The translations under genes were made by a program, and so were the position numbers. Source: Daphnia pulex (lineage: Eukaryota > Arthropoda > Branchiopoda > Diplostraca > Daphniidae). Taken from it: 64,000 nt of DNA. The notes below the pieces were generated by a model, which searched no databases, was not told the DNA's origin, and saw nothing but the letters and a program-made list of their open reading frames with translations. Every line of letters starts with the position of its first letter. Position 1 is the first letter of the stretch. The DNA is taken from contig NC_060017.1 of the NCBI RefSeq assembly GCF_021134715.1, forward strand, positions 6,634,001-6,698,000, in the 5' to 3' direction. Shown one piece after another: positions 10,701 to 21,900 of this stretch.

Positions 10701-12977
10701 AGGGTATTACACATACGTAACAGTCGTGGGGTGTGGGGTATAATATAGACAACAATTTAAAAATTGGTGCAATCCTCCGAGTTAACAAGAAAGAAAATGG
10801 GGAAATAGACGGAAACCATCTGTTTTGTTTTTTGGTTATTTTTTTTTTTTTTTTCATTTCGAAATTTGTTTTGGTCGAGTGCGGAATCGGCGGAATTTTC
10901 GTTACGACGTCTAGGAAGAAGACGACGGACGTCTCCGTTTGCTCGCCTCCAGCCATTCTAGTATTAGAAGGGAGAGAGAGAGAGAGAGAGGAAAACAGCA
11001 AAACAAAAGAGAGTCTGGGCAGGTAGTGCAGGTAAAGCGGAGGTGGGGGTTTCGAGAACCCCAAAGTGGTGGAGTCTTGAGGCGAAACTGCTGAACGCTT
11101 CGGTTTTTCGAGAAAGAAAAAAAAAAAAGAAAAAATCTGTCGGTTGAGACCGTTCGCCCTTTCTCCGACAGTCTCTTTCTAGTCTCGGTCGTGGTCTGTG
11201 TGTGCCGTCCGCTTTTGTCTGGACTTGGGGAGGATCATGCCATTTGCTGTGCTCATCTAAGCAATCAAATTGGCGTGATTGCTCTTTTTTTTTGTGTTTT
11301 GTTTTTTAAATTATATCCTCCCCATAATTTAATTCACCTGTCGTCATCCAGCCAGAACGTCCATTTTTGTTTTAACGTTCGTTTATCTCACACACAACAC
11401 AAATCTCGTCATCATGGAAGATCGTAAGCCATCCAGTGTGCGCCCACAGTGAACTAGTTTAAAGTGTTTTCGTTAAATTGTTTTATTTTTATCACTTTTT
11501 GATTGCTCCTGTTTTGATGGAATTTTTTTTTTCTTTTTTTTTTTTGAATTTCATGTTATGTCGGGGTGTTAATTTCCGCGTTGCGATGAAATAAAGTAGG
11601 GCCGGGCCAACCAGGTGAGCAGGAACTCGCTTCAAAAATGCTTCAGATCCAGTCCAAGAGGTTCTACCTGGACGTCAAACAGAACCGGCGCGGGAGATTT
11701 ATCAAAGTAGCAGAGGTAAAAAACCCCAAACTGTTTTGTGTGTGTGTAATCATGATTAGGCAAGACTCGGTAGTAGTAGGTAATAATAATTTGATCATGC
11801 TTGTTTGAATGTGTGTTTCTTGCAAAATGTTTAGATTGGCGCTGACGGCCGCCGTAGCCAAATTTTCCTGGCGTTGTCAACAGCGGCCGAATTCCGTGGC
11901 CACCTGTCGTCATTTAGTGATTTCTACGCTTCGCTCGGTAGTACGATGGATTCAATCAGATGGATTACATGTTACCATAAGGGGCAATCATTAACATTCC
12001 TATTATTTTCGTCGTGTTTCTTCCGATTGTGTAACCAACAAAAAAACAGGTCCACCCAATCCGGACAACCTGCCCGAGGATGGGAAACTCAAGTCGGAAA
12101 TGATGACAAAGGACAATCGGCGTTACTATCTGGACTTGAAAGAGAATTCTCGTGGACGATTCCTTAGGGTCAGTTTCAAGACATACGTATATCATTTGCA
12201 TATCGAATGATTAAGCAACCCGACGACGTCAACGGTCAAAAAGAAAAACCCCAATATCCTGAATCCTTTTGTCTTTTGTTTATTTTGGGCTTCCAGGTGT
12301 CTCAAACGATAGCTCGAGGAGGTCCTCGCTCGCAGATCGCCATCCCTGCCCAAGGAATGATTGAATTTCGTGACGCACTCACTGACTTGCTCGAAGAATT
12401 TGGCACCGACGATGGAGGATTCAAAGGTTGTTGTTCAATTCTCCTCTCCTTCTCGTTTTTCATTTGGTTTCATCACGTTTTCTTTGTTTCATTGCCAATG
12501 ACAGGTGAACTACCAGAAGGCAGACATTTGCGTGTGGAAAACAAAAACTTTTACTTTGACATCGGCCAGAATAATCGAGGCATTTATATGCGTATTTCGG
12601 AGGTCAAAATTGATTACCTTTTTTTCCATTTTTATTTTCCCAAAAGTTATTGTTTTTTAACATGCGATTTTCAATCCAAACAGGTCAAGACCAACTATCG
12701 TACGGCTGTGACAATTCCGGAAAAGTCTTGGTCACGTTTCCGTGACATTTTCTCTGACTACGTGGACAAGATGAAGGACGGTGGAAGTGGAGGTGCAACT
12801 GGAGGGGGAGGAGGAGGAGCTGCTGCCGTCACCCCGACTTCTTCTTCCGTCGCCGCCGATAACTCACCAGGACCTTCTTCCGGCTCTCACAAGTCTAAAA
12901 AAAAATTACTACGTTTAAAAAAAATGAATTCTAAATTATTATTTTTATTTACAGGAAATGAAGATGGTCGATTGTAA
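7710..12977 (+). CDS. Pura: Transcriptional activator Pur-alpha
   Basis: Binds purine-rich single-stranded DNA and RNA; acts in transcription, replication and RNA transport. Seven exons: 7710-8025, 11600-11715, 11835-11937, 12050-12168, 12297-12426, 12505-12602 and 12684-12977, total 391 residues, all GT-AG and in phase. The first ~105 residues are low-complexity (Gln/His run, Gly/Ser/Ala-rich). Three PUR repeats follow: [41 protein letters not shown] and [20 protein letters not shown], each with its second half (for example [20 protein letters not shown]). The C-terminus is a Gly/Ala/Ser linker. Beyond about residue 350 the reading becomes Lys/Leu-rich over an A/T run that resembles an intron (ends TTTACAG at 12956). 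The last 40 residues may therefore be wrong, although no good donor is present. Confidence 0.93.
8026..11599 (+). other. First intron of Pur-alpha, with polypurine and microsatellite tracts
   Basis: Starts GTAACA, ends AAAGTAG. Contains long A/G-rich and T-rich runs around 9,100-9,700, GA repeats near 9645 and 10971, and a G run near 10340. Open frames here are repeat-driven. An alternative start exon lies near its 3' end (11414-11423). Confidence 0.7.
11414..11423 (+). CDS. Pura: Putative alternative first coding exon of Pur-alpha (MED...)
   Basis: GTCATCATGGAAGATC followed by GTAAGC: an ATG in good context, three codons plus one base, then a good donor. The phase (1) equals that of the main first exon, so splicing to 11600 gives [16 protein letters not shown] in frame with the PUR repeats. 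This isoform would lack the whole low-complexity N-terminus. The upstream 300 bp would then be a second promoter. A cDNA is needed to confirm it; the alternative is chance. Confidence 0.45.
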
Positions 12978-15900
12978 TATCTCCATTTTTTTTTTCTCCA
13001 GTCCCCCCCCCTCCCCTTTCGCTTCACACTTTTTAAACGATTTTGTGATCAATTGAAAACTATCCATCAACCGTCTCTTGTTCTGGGAGAAAGAAATTAA
13101 TCAACAGAAGAAAAAGAAAATAAGAAATGAAGGAAAATTCTTGTCGAATCAATGAAAAGAAGAAGAAGAAAATGGTCTTTGAACGTCGCCCTGAAAGAAA
13201 GAAAGAAAAAGGATGGCCCCGTAATGGAAGATTTTGAATCCCTTCTTGCCTCGTATAGGATGGAATCTCCATTCGAAAAGAGACCCAGTGTTTATTTTTG
13301 TTATAATTTTCATTTTTTTCCTCCCTTCGTTTCTTTTCCCTAGAGTAACAACTGCTGCTTGTTTGGTAGATCAGGGCAGTATGTTTTTTTTTTTTCAAAA
13401 TCTTATGAAAAAAAAAAAAAAATCTCGTGGGTTCGAAAGTTTGTGGTGTCAGGCGAGAGAGAGATAGAATGCGTGAATTCCCGTTTATGTTGAAACATTT
13501 TTCTTCTTTTTTTTTTAAAAGTATTTGTTGTGGGCAGGTCAGGCTTTTTGTTTTGCTTTAAGTTTGTTGGGTGCCGCTGCGTTGAATAATGCGAGTCGAT
13601 TAGAGAATGTGCGATAGATAGAGCGCCAGAGCGAGTGAGAATGTCGAGAGAAAACCTTTGCTGTGATGTTATCTGTGCGTCATCAAATGTTGAACGAGAA
13701 AAAAGAGATCCTGCTAATTGTCCAAGACAAAATGTCACGCAGAATTCTCTTTCAATTGTTTTATGACGTTCGGCCTAGCTGTTGCCACACCTAGTGTCCC
13801 CCTCCCCCTAAATCCCCCTTCCTGTCAAGATATTTGCAATCATTCAAATGAACATCCAAAATTCTAAAAATCACGTCCTCTTTAAAAAAGAAAAAAAAAA
13901 TATGTCTGTTCCATTTTTTCTCCTCCCTCCTTTTTTGATTTTTTCTTCCTCGTATTGATAGGCAATTATTGTTTGAAGAGAAGTGAAACAGATGGTTGTG
14001 CAGCTATGTCTTTTGTCTATTTGGGAGGGCAAGGAAATCCTGTTCCCGAACGGAGGAAGCGAAAGGAAAATCGCGATATTTTGACCTTAACTTTCTTCCT
14101 TTTTTTGTCCGAAATTTTTTTGTCCCATCGTGTCATTATTCTAATTATATTATCTCAAGCTATTCATACAACTTTTGATAAAAACCAAAAAACATTTCAA
14201 TCGAACGTCAAATTTTCTTTTGTATTTTCCATCCATTTTGTTTGGCGAGTAGATTTTTTTTTCGATTCCGGCCGATAGAACGAAACAAAACTTAGAAAAA
14301 TTTGAGACAAAGTAAAAACAAAAACACACAAAATTATCGGAAAAAAGAAAAACATACCTATTAAAGGCAAACCGCAAAACAGAAACAAAACTGATTATCC
14401 CCCTCCAAAAAACAAAAACAAACCATGAAATCACACACCGCTGCTTCTTTCAAATTTGTCCGGTTGGATCGAGAAAAAAAACTGTTGTTACCACATCCTC
14501 CCACATCTTATATAACAACTACTGTGAAACTTACTATATACTACTACTACTCCCACTAAATTACTAAGTTAACCAAGAGTCTAGCAAAGAAAAAAAAGCG
14601 TGTTAGGAAATCGATGTAGCAAATTTATCTGAATGTGTGTGTCCTGTTTGATGTATAACGCGTTCAAAAAAACAGATTGTCTGTTTGTGTTTTTTTTCGT
14701 TTTTTTTATTTGATTTGTCACCATTTAGCTGTATAAGAGTGAGGTTTGAACCAAAGCGGGGGTTGGAATTATATCCTGGATTGGTGTATACACAGCACTA
14801 CACTGCCATTTAATCTTTAAAAGGAAAAAAAGATAACGGAAATGTGTGTCTTGAGTGAATGAATGAATGAATTTGGACGACCGACAGCCGAATCTATCAC
14901 CTTTTTGGACTCTCGTCTCCTGTCACCGTTCTCAACTCATTGCGCATATTTGCTGATTTTTTTTTTGACTTTTTGATTTCTTTTTCACATGTGGCTGTTT
15001 GTAAAATGTTTGATGATTGATTTTTCCTAGACATATGTTGTTTATCTGTTTCCTCCCTTTTTATTTTGGCAATCCTCTCCTTTGAACGATGATCTGGCCC
15101 ATCTTGTGAGCGAATGTCGGTTACGTGATTCATCTCTCTGTCAAAATTTTCAATTCGTTTCCTGTATTGTTCTAATCCATAATTTGATTTGATTTTGTTC
15201 TTTTTTTTCTCTCTGAAATTGGCATCGCGGCTCGATATAATATCCAGCCGCTAAAATCTCTAATAGGCAATTTGACAAGCGTTTTTCTTTCTTCTTTTTT
15301 ATTATTCGATTCAAATTTAAAATAGGTTAGGTGTGTATGTGTGCAAGATGCACCATATAACGCTTTCACACTAAATCCTATTTAATTTCTCTTGCAGTGT
15401 TTTTCACAAACCGGCTCTTGGCAACTATATCCTTCCACCTTGCATTAAACCCCAATTTTTTGTTCATTTGAGCAGTCTTTCAAACTTATCACATCTAGAC
15501 ATTTCAACGATTGTCTTCTTCTTAAATTTTTTTTTTCAGTTTTCAGCATAATTTTCCCCCCTCTTTTCATTTTTGTTTTGTGCTTGTGTTTCAGTTTTTC
15601 CCACATTAGAAAATGTCTTTTTGCATTTATGTTTATCTTTTCGAGCTCTTGCACTGTATGATTGTCTTTTTGTGTGATGGAAGAAGGTTAAAAAAAAACA
15701 AAAAAAAAGACAAAAACAAAAACAAAAACAAAAAACAACACACATTATGTCGAAAAATACCAACTCCTCGCGCTGATCATGATCATGTTTCCTCTTCTTC
15801 GCCGTTGGGAGGGGAAAGGAAGATGAAGAAGAAAAAAAGAACGTTAATCCAAATTTTGTGTTTCGTGTAAAAGATATGACATGTGACTGAAACATGTTGG

Positions 15901-16329
15901 GACAAAACAACAGCTGCATTCGTTCTTTTTTAATGATTTCCAATCATTAGCACTGGAAAAATGTCCAGTGCAGGTCAATGCTTGATAACAACATGACCAA
16001 AGGGCAGTCCAAAAAAAAGAAAATCACGTTTTGTTTTTTACGTTACCTTTGATAATAATTTTTACATTTTTCGGATTGCATAAAAGGATATTTTTTTCCG
16101 GAATTTCTGCTGGTCTTCTAAGTAATAGATTTTAAATCTATCGTTAGTGGAATTTAGACTAAACGTTTTTCTCCGCTCTGGATTCTTCTTCCGCTGTACA
16201 ATCGACAACACTCGAGGCCAATAACCCCGGAGGAGAACTGAGGTAAGTTTTTTTTATACACTACATTTAATGAGATGCAATATGCTTATTCAGCATAACT
16301 TTTAAATTGTTTGAATAGTTTCCCCAATT
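12978..16329 (+). other. Pur-alpha 3' region: long T/A-rich 3' UTR and intergenic DNA
   Basis: No coding sequence. Long runs of T, A and AAAAC repeats (15690-15735). The Pur-alpha 3' UTR probably extends several kilobases, but I cannot place its end. A donor-like site (GAACTGAG|GTAAGT, about 16242) follows a less A/T-biased stretch at 16180-16241 and may be a noncoding exon of a separate + strand transcript. Confidence 0.4.
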
Positions 16330-16479
16330 ATGTCTGAATATCAACCGGAGCATATCAAATTTACGTCACAAGTTTTGGCTTCAAATTATACCACCACCAG
16401 GATGGTTTCCACGGTATTTTTCGAAACCAGTTACAGTTATCCAACTAAAATCAATATTTTCTGTAAGACAATATTTTGA
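16330..16479 (+). CDS. Small ORF of unknown function, possibly the second exon of a two-exon transcript
   Basis: 49 codons starting MSEYQPEHIKFTSQVLASNY and ending NIFCKTIF. An acceptor (TTTGAATAG) lies just upstream at about 16310-16318 and pairs with the donor at 16242-16247. No family recognised, no signal peptide, no repeats. It may be chance in AT-rich DNA. Confidence 0.2.
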   Translation: MSEYQPEHIKFTSQVLASNYTTTRMVSTVFFETSYSYPTKINIFCKTIF

Positions 16480-16517
16480 AGAAGAAAAAAATAGGCAAAA
16501 CTATTTTTTAACCAAAT

Positions 16518-16523
16518 TTTTAT
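16518..16523 (-). terminator. AATAAA poly(A) signal for the secreted apple-like gene
   Basis: TTTATT on the + strand, about 80 nt past the minus-strand stop codon at 16601. Position and hexamer fit the gene's 3' end. Confidence 0.45.
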
Positions 16524-16600
16524 TTTACCAGGATTAAATAAAACCAGCTTAGTTTACCAGGGGTCATACATGTCATGTCATACATGTCATACATTCATCT

Positions 16601-17454
16601 TTAAACGTCCAGCGTGATGCACTTTTGCAGAGAAGAATTGGGGTTGCAAGCTCGGTTGGGGATCAGTCCGCAAATGAATCCAGCCTGGATGTCAGTGACA
16701 CGGGAGACCAAGGAGGATCCAGAGCCGAAAGAGCTGATGATTCGGCACAGGTTAGTGCTGTAGTGATGGGCAAAGTGAGTGCATCTGCGGTCTCCGTAGC
16801 AGAAATGACTTCCGCATTTGACTGGATCGGTTACATTCTGGACAATGTACAAGGGTGTCTCGGCACTGAAGTCGCAGTTGGTTCCGTAAGAAACAAAGTC
16901 AGAGTTGGGGTACATGTTTTCAGGGAAGGTTTTGCGGAACATCAAAGTTTCTTCGCGTCTCAAAGGGACACCCGCGCCGCCAGAGAGTTGTCGGTACCTT
17001 TTGCCGGAAGGGCTTCCGTCCATGGTAAAAATGGGGACTCCACTCTAAATGGTTACAATTAAGGCTATGTATAAAATCTAAAAATCTAATTCAAAAACCT
17101 TACAGATTCAAGAGCGTCGTCATCAATCGAGCGGAAGGATGCTCTGGAAGCAGCAGAGTTGGTCTTGGACGAACGGGGAACGGGTTGAGGGACCTGGGTG
17201 TCGATCGAACCAAAAACGGACTGCTTGGACGCGGCAAGGCCATAACGGTACCCCATGAGAAACACTTCCATAGGAGATGGCTGGACAGCCACCGCTACAG
17301 AGATGGCCAGGAAAGCTAAAACGATCGACTATAAAGTCGATGAAACGAAACAACAAATTTCAAGTAAGGATAAGTAAATATTTAGAAGATGAATTAAAAA
17401 TGACTATAACAATTCTTCGTTTATTACAGCCTACATGATATATACCTGCTTCAT
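16601..17454 (-). CDS. Secreted cysteine-rich protein with apple/PAN-like domain
   Basis: Three exons: 17454-17446, 17328-17104 and 17044-16601, in phase, 225 residues. The start MKQ joins SIVLAFLAISVAVAVQ, a clear signal peptide. Then comes a linker with a Ser/Thr/Pro/Arg stretch (PQPVPRSSKTNSAASRASFR) and a C-terminal domain with eight cysteines: TNCDF, VKCGSHFCYGDRRCTHF, TNLCRI, FICGL, RACNP and LQKCITL. The pattern C-x3-C-x4-C-THF with a later C and a closing C is that of apple/PAN domains, which bind protein or carbohydrate. An N-glycosylation site (NVT) is present. The specific function is unknown. The gene stands alone, with its own TATA promoter at 17506-17542. Exon structure is well supported; family placement is moderate. 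Confidence 0.78.
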
Positions 17455-17505
17455 TTTTTAATGCGGCACGAAGACGAATATACTCGCAATGATTCTCTGA
17501 TTTCA

Positions 17506-17542
17506 ACTGAAGTGGCACCTATCCGAACGTCGAGCATTTATA
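17506..17542 (-). promoter_or_regulatory. TATA box plus TCAGT initiator
   Basis: TATAAA at 17537-17542 (minus) and TCAGT at 17506-17510, with the initiator A at 17508, about 34 nt from the first T of the TATA box. This is the canonical arthropod spacing. It leaves a 5' UTR of about 53 nt before the secreted-protein ATG at 17454. Confidence 0.7.
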
Positions 17543-19600
17543 CCGTTTTCTGTCGTGAGTTGAGAGAAATCCTGTTCTGTGACACAGCCGTTGAAATGCA
17601 GTGCGGAGAGATTAATAAGAAACAGGTAAAGAATGTAAGTCATTTATTTTGAATAAAAGGATGAAACCAACTTGATATCGATAAAGGAGATTACGGTGCA
17701 CAAACTTGAATTCCTCCCGTCCGCAGTCGGACAAAAATCTCTTTTTGTGTAGGTTTTTTATCGCATGGGGCAAATGACCGAAGTGGTCATTCGACTTTTT
17801 TCCAAGGTTAACAAGTAACATCACCTTTGATGTCGTATGCTAGTTAACGACGCCCAAAGATTGCCCCCGTTGCATTTGCACTATACTAAATCAAATACCT
17901 TCAGAGTTAGAAAGAATTCAAACGACATTTTATAGGCCGAGGCCCAAGTCGCTCAAGAATCAAGTCACGTATTTATACGAGTGTCATGTTTCCGTTTACT
18001 ATTGACTCTCTTGCTCTTATGTGTATTATGCATAATGTAGTGTTCCTATAGTGAAAAAAGAAAAGAAATGACGTGGATATCTTGCAGTGCGTTGACACCG
18101 AAGAACGAAACGAGTTTCCCAGGTGGATCTTGATTCCCAACTTTGGTACAAATCTTTGCAAACTCGATGTGAATGTTCCTTTTAAATGCTACTGAATGCA
18201 AAGAGTTGCTTACGAAATGGAGGAAATAAATCAGCGTCAAAGATTGTTCTGAAACGATGGTAGAAAAAACTGCTTATTAGCGCCAATCAAATCACTTGTA
18301 AACATTTTTGATAGATGGCGTCGAATTTTAAAGAGCACAATCTGACAACAATGCATGCAGACTTCAAAGTAATTTCAAGATGGAAAAAACAGCACAAGAG
18401 AGCTCTTCAATTCTGTGTTTTTTTTCGTAATTAAACTTTTAAAACTGTGACAGTTTAAATTGGGATTCGAGAATTGCTGGATATCAAACATCATGCCCAC
18501 TTTTTTGGTAAGCTTTAACATTATATGAGTTATATGAGTTTGATGGCTTAATCAGGGGCTTAATCACCATAAGGTTCTTTGTCTGGTGCTATTATCGTCG
18601 TTTAGAGGCTGTGCCGATCCATTATATCCGTTAATGTATTTCCACTTTTTACTTTGGGCAGAGCTGCTTTGGGGAGGTTATTTATTTATTCTTAAAGTTG
18701 GGTCGAGAGTAGCATTAAATTAGATCGCAATTTCACCGGGAACGCTTGGAGACTTTAACCTTCAATGCCTTCAATATATGCCCTCTCCAACGGTGTCTTT
18801 CTTTCTTTTCCTTTATTTTATTTTTATCGCTCTACCAAAACTTATTTTTTGTTTTCGCAAACATTTGCATCATTGGCTTCGCTCATTCTTATTCTTTACA
18901 ATCGGGAAAATTGACTAGTGTTTTTGTTTCGAAAATTTCCTTTAAAGTGCTGGAAATGTTCTATTATTATGACTTTCATGGAATTTATAGAACATTAACA
19001 AACAACGGAGTCACGGATTTTCTGTTCATTTGGACACGAAATCAATTGGAAGGGGGTGGGCAGCCATTTTATCTAGTGTCATCTGGTGGTAGATTTAGGT
19101 AGGTGTTATTATATACAAGTCTATTCGTCTGACATTTTCGTTAAACTGACACTGGAAGACAATAAAAGTTATGAAATGCCTAGAAAACAGATGTACGACA
19201 AGATTCAAAATGGAATAATTTAGTTTACGATTGCGTGGAGCTGAGGTGAAATATTGTACCTAACATATAATATTCATTTGTTTTTTTTTTTGTTTCTAAT
19301 AACAACTTCTTTTTACACTCAGACTCACTTAGACTTAATAGTTGGACCGATGACGTTGAGGCTTGAGCTGAACTGAAAGGTGAAAGCAATCCAGCCGTTC
19401 CGGCCAGTCGTTCATGCTTTTGGGGATTAAAAAATAATGAAACAAAAAACCGATTATCTCCAATCCAACAGATTATCTGTTGAGGTTGTGATTACATGGA
19501 ATTTTGAGAATTTGTTGTTGGCAGCAGTTCGATTATTCATTGTTTACTTATTATTTTGATTTATAGACTGAATGGGGCCACCTGGTTTTATTTCCAAAAA
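17543..19600. other. Intergenic stretch with no gene I can support
   Basis: AT-rich. A 118-codon frame at 18746-19102 is hydrophobic and T-run driven, with no family resemblance. Nothing else stands out. Confidence 0.4.
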
Positions 19601-19906
19601 CATGGTCGACAGAGCTCTTTGTTTGTTAAACTGTTGGCTGCTACTCTGAATTCCCTCTTTGACTTCAGGCCTGCTCTGGATTTGAGGTATTGTTTGGTGT
19701 CGCTACAAACTTTTTGAAACTTTTGGTATCTATAGTAACATACATTCTCATTTCAGGTTAATCCTGTGAAGTTATTCAATGGACTGAATCCATTGAACCT
19801 AACGAAAGATTAGAGGCGACTTACTGACATGCTTTCATTCAGCATACTGCTCACTTGCGTGCCGTCCTCTTTCGTCGCTCCGAGGTATGGGGGAGTTTAG
19901 CCTGCT

Positions 19907-20068
19907 CCAGCTACGCGTCCAGCATCATTCGACTATTCAACCGACTTCTACTACCCCTGCCCTCAACACAGCACAGCATTTTTATCTTCAGATTGTTTGG
20001 CCGGTGTTCGATGTGATGGCGTTTTCTGTAGGACGAAGAGATGGTGATTTTGGAGACGAGAATATAAC
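19907..20068 (+). repeat. Duplicated module A, copy 1
   Basis: Begins TCCAGCATCATTCGACTATT and ends at a GTGAGT donor-like site. About 75-80% similar by eye to 20521-20669, including CTCAACACAGCAC. Confidence 0.7.
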
Positions 20069-20520
20069 GTGAGTATCAGGTCTTTTTTTATTGTTATTTG
20101 TTTGTTTTTTTATTGAGTGTCGATGAGATGAAGGGACGTTTTTTTTTTTTTTTAAAATTCTACTTTTTGACGTTAGATCGTTATAGCATGGCTTAAGATC
20201 GTTTTTCAGCTGTCAGAAGTAAAAGCTTCAGTTACTTTTCTGTTGGACATTACTAAGAATATTTATCTTAGTTATTGTAAGAAAATTTGATGAGATATTT
20301 GGCCGTAATTGTTCTAGCAACAAAGCCCACTTTTTAGTTTTTTTTGTTGTGTGCTTTTTGTCTACTTCCAGTTTCTGAATCAGTTATAGTTAATGGAGTA
20401 TCTAGTAACATAGTCTAACCAATTTCATGTCACTGAATTTAAATTTTGTTTACATTTTGTTTCTTTATTTAGCCATTTAGGTAATGACCGAGAACATGCG
20501 GCCTACATGAACATCATTTA

Positions 20521-20669
20521 GGCGGCCAGCATCATTCGACTACCCAACCGGCTTCTACTACCCTGCTCTCAACACAGCACGGAGTTTTACCCTTTAGATT
20601 TTTTGCTGTTCGCGATGTGTGGTGGCGTTTCCTTGGACGAGATGATGATTTTAGCGAGAAAAATATTGC
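20521..20669 (+). repeat. Duplicated module A, copy 2
   Basis: Begins GGCGGCCAGCATCATTCGAC and ends at GTGAGTAGG. Paralogous to 19907-20068, with small indels that change frame. Confidence 0.7.
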
Positions 20670-21040
20670 GTGAGTAGGCTATATACTTAAAACTGTTAAA
20701 TTATTCTTTTACTTATTTTTATTTTTATTTATTTATTTTTTTTTTTTCGTTTACAGGTTCTAACCTTCGGTTTCCTAAATGTGCATGACAGACTTTATGA
20801 AAAGTAATGTTTTTCAAGAAAGTCGACAAGGTTCCTTGTTTGCTAACCCAATGGCTGCTACGTGCTACCCTTGAATCTCCCTATTTAGCTCCTTAAACAG
20901 TCCCTCTTGATTTGAGGTATTGCTTTTTGTCGCTACAATCTTATTTAAAGTTACTGTCATCCAAATAAATTGTTCATTATGTTTACAGGGTAACTCCTTC
21001 GCTGCTTTATATCATGGACTTCATCCATTGGTGAAAACTG

Positions 21041-21376
21041 ACGAGAGAATGCTGTGATTTAAGACTGATTATTGTGTAGTTAGATAAATTAAAAGTGCAT
21101 ATCTGGGCTCCCTTCTTTTCTGTGGCCCCGTTTCCCTAACTAACCACTAACCAACGCCCGCCGGTGGTCACTCACCCGCTGTGAAACCAGGAGGAGGGGA
21201 GGGCTCTGGTCGAACGGGGACTTGGAAGGCGCATGATCCGACGAAAACTTTTAGAGGGTCATGAGTCTAACCCGGAAGCCTAGTAGTGACTAATCGCTCC
21301 CCAGTAAAACTTGCCTCGCACTCTTCTCTCCTCTTCCATTTCCAGGTAATCTCCCTGGATCTACGCCGACACTGCA
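21041..21376. other. GC-rich island left of the inverted repeat
   Basis: From about 21100 to 21360 base composition rises sharply above the flanks. No open frame. It ends GCCTCGCACTC near 21310, resembling the tip of the adjacent inverted repeat (GCCTCGCACA at 21891). It may therefore be part of the same mobile or duplicated unit. Confidence 0.35.
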
Positions 21377-21900
21377 TGTGCGAGTTTTAGCAAGTAATCC
21401 GCCACCCAATTTGAAAAAAAGTGATAATTTGTTTTCACGGAAATTGCGTCAGACGGTTAAACATTTCTAATTCCACAATCTCATGTAGAAATTTGCATCT
21501 AGTCTACTAGTGCAAATTGCGATTCTTTAAGTTTGATTAATTTAGGTGATGTGTTAAAAGCAATTGTGGGTAGCTGAACAATTGAACTAATCCACTTTTT
21601 CTGAATATTTTGGTTTTAGATCACTTTGTTGTTTATAGATTTTCTTGTGATCTACTATCTTCAAAATATTCTGAAAAAGCGAATTAGTTCAATTGTTTAG
21701 CTACCCACAATTGCTTTTACCACATCACCTAAATTAATCAAGCTTAAAGAATCGCAATTTGCACCAGTAGACTAGATGCGAATTTCTACATGAGATTGTG
21801 GAATTAGAAATGTTTAACCGTCTGACGCAATTTTCGTGAAAACAAATTATCACTTTTTTTCAAATTGGGTGGCGGATTGCTTGCTAAAAAGCCTCGCACA
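21377..21900. repeat. Long inverted repeat (foldback element or hairpin-RNA locus)
   Basis: Left arm 21377-21624 and right arm 21647-21900 are reverse complements at roughly 95% identity by eye, separated by a 22 nt loop. Tips read TGTGCGAG and CTCGCACA. No open frame, no obvious target-site duplication (flanks GCA and AAA). It could be a foldback MITE or, if transcribed, a long hairpin feeding siRNA. Confidence 0.88.

Larger units (their letters stand above)
19610..21040 (+). ncRNA. Putative spliced noncoding transcript with duplicated exon-like units
   Basis: Three exon-like modules occur twice in diverged form. Module A is 19907-20068 and 20521-20669, each followed by GTGAGT. Module C is about 19610-19700 and 20836-20930, sharing GGCTGCTAC and GATTTGAGGTATTG. 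Module D is about 19757-19800 and 20988-21040, preceded by TTTCAG or TTTACAG. Order is C-D-A-A'-C'-D'. Conserved splice-like edges but differing reading frames suggest a noncoding RNA or decayed coding exons. The 61-codon frame in the first A copy is not preserved in the second. Confidence 0.35.
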
